A stretch of DNA of 5,899 bases from Haloferacaceae archaeon (GTDB lineage: Archaea > Halobacteriota > Halobacteria > Halobacteriales > Haloferacaceae). A model generated the notes under the pieces. That model was not told the origin of the DNA and ran no database searches. It worked only from the letters and a program-made list of their open reading frames with translations. Below are positions 4,858 through 5,899 of the stretch, piece after piece. The translations under genes and the position numbers were made by a program. The stretch is from assembly GCA_028274825.1 (NCBI GenBank), contig JAQCMZ010000104.1, forward strand, positions 1-5,899, written 5' to 3'. Within the stretch, counting starts at the first letter, position 1. Every line of letters begins with the position of its first letter.

Positions 4858-5899
4858 ATGCAGATACTCAGAGTCGCACAGAAACTCTACCCGTCTGTGA
4901 CCGGTGGTGGGGCCTACCACGTCCACGCGATGAGTCGTGACCAGACCGCCGCCGGACACGATGTGACCGTCGTGACTGTGGCACAAGAGGGAGAGTCTCC
5001 CGGTATTGAAGAGCAATCGGGCTACACCGTCGTCCGGTGTCGCGCACCGCTGGAGGTGCTCGGCAACACCATTTCGCCGGGCGTCGCTCGCTCTCTGTGG
5101 CGGGCCAATGAGTACGATGTGGTCCACGCCCACTCGCATCTGTACTTTTCGACGAATATAGCGGCACTAGGGAGGAAACTCGGTGAAACGCCGCTTGCAC
5201 TGACAAACCACGGTCTGTACTCCCAGAGCGCTCCGGAGTGGCTCTTCAATAGGTACCTCCGGACAGTTGGCAAGTGGACGTTTAACCCCGCAGATACAGT
5301 CTTTTGTTACTCTGAGACCGACCGTGACCGCCTTCGCGAACTGGGTGTCAACAGCCACATTTCCGTCGTCGCGAACGGGATCGACGTGACACGATTCTCG
5401 CCGGAGGGCCCGACCAGTGACCTCATCGGTTCAGAAACGCCTGCAATACTCTTTGTCGGCCGCCTCACCGAGGGGAAGCGGCCAGCCGATGCCATTGAGG
5501 CTCTTTCCCGTATCCACGAGGACTATCCTGACACGTGCCTCTACCTAGCGGGGGAGGGTGAGCGCCGAGACGCTCTCAAGACCCTAGTCGCTGATCGGGG
5601 TCTCGGTGACGCCGTCACCTTCATTGGACACGTCGACTACGACGAGATGCCACGTCTGTACCGGGCCGCGGACGTACTCATTTTGCCCAGTCGCGCCGAG
5701 GGGATGCCGCGGACCGTGTTGGAGGCACTCGCCACGGAGACGCCGGTTGTCACGAGCGACTTGCCACAGTTACGCTCGCTGACCGACACAGCCGGACACG
5801 CAGTTCCCATAGGCGATATCGGGGCGTTAGCGGCGGCACTCACCACGGTGCTATCAGACCCACAAAAAGCGCGTGCAATGGGGCGGCAGGGTCGCGAGA
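4858..5899 (+). CDS. Glycosyltransferase family 4 (group 1), 3' end beyond the window
   Basis: An open frame of 347 codons without a stop, cut by the window end. Start ATG 4858 is fixed by an in-frame TGA at 4846-4848. The N-terminal Rossmann domain shows LYPSVTGGGAYHVHAMSRDQ (10-29), DVTVVT, DVVHAHSH and NHGLYSQSAPEW. The C-terminal domain shows ANGIDVTRFSP (172-182), ILFVGRLTEGK (197-207), LYLAGEGE and PSRAEGMPRTVLEALATETP. The last contains the EX7E motif (Glu281, Glu289) that contacts the sugar nucleotide in retaining GT-B enzymes. Most of a typical ~370-400 residue protein is present. It should transfer a sugar from a nucleotide donor at the cytoplasmic face of the membrane for a surface glycan or glycoprotein. 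The acceptor is unknown. The divergent GDP-mannose hydrolase-like gene hints at, but does not prove, a mannose donor. Confidence 0.93.
   Translation, partial: MQILRVAQKLYPSVTGGGAYHVHAMSRDQTAAGHDVTVVTVAQEGESPGIEEQSGYTVVRCRAPLEVLGNTISPGVARSLWRANEYDVVHAHSHLYFSTNIAALGRKLGETPLALTNHGLYSQSAPEWLFNRYLRTVGKWTFNPADTVFCYSETDRDRLRELGVNSHISVVANGIDVTRFSPEGPTSDLIGSETPAILFVGRLTEGKRPADAIEALSRIHEDYPDTCLYLAGEGERRDALKTLVADRGLGDAVTFIGHVDYDEMPRLYRAADVLILPSRAEGMPRTVLEALATETPVVTSDLPQLRSLTDTAGHAVPIGDIGALAAALTTVLSDPQKARAMGRQGRE

Noticed and set aside
4868..5846. Minus-strand open frames over the glycosyltransferase
   Set aside because: They lie opposite a clear GT4 coding frame with conserved motifs, and their composition is typical of antisense shadows.

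Overview
The window looks haloarchaeal. It is GC-rich, the proteins are acidic and rich in Asp and Glu, intergenic spacers are short with AT-rich TATA-like boxes, and several genes appear to have no or very short 5' leaders. No rRNA, tRNA, CRISPR array or intact insertion sequence was seen. All family assignments come from reading the translations by eye; no database search was run.

Left part (1-1395). The first ~125 bases carry, on the minus strand, what looks like the decayed end of a small winged-helix DNA-binding protein with a stop, a frameshift and a probable short deletion. An intact NmrA-type NAD(P)-binding protein (195-1109, +) follows. The next 286 bases have no convincing gene, only a 12-bp palindrome.

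Middle (1417-2701). A nucleotidyltransferase-fold protein (+) overlaps by 23 nt a 77-residue charged protein (+). This pair is a plausible two-gene module, perhaps toxin-antitoxin-like. The first protein has Ala where the second metal-binding acid of the nucleotidyltransferase motif is expected. The pair converges, across about 75 nt, with a minus-strand two-gene operon.

That operon (3820 down to 2306, -) encodes a 370-residue membrane-anchored DUF4330-type protein with three visible internal repeats. Six nt downstream comes a 131-residue conserved-looking partner. Its promoter lies in a 318-nt spacer (3821-4138) that also holds a cluster of hairpins.

Right part (4139-5899). A Nudix hydrolase of the GDP-mannose mannosyl hydrolase type (-) and a GT4 glycosyltransferase (+, cut by the window end) diverge from a 263-nt spacer. 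The spacer contains TATA-like boxes for both directions, repeated GAGTC elements and a 20-codon ORF ending 1 nt before the glycosyltransferase start. The pairing suggests the edge of a cell-surface polysaccharide or protein-glycosylation locus. The DUF4330 operon may belong to the same envelope theme, but that is inference.
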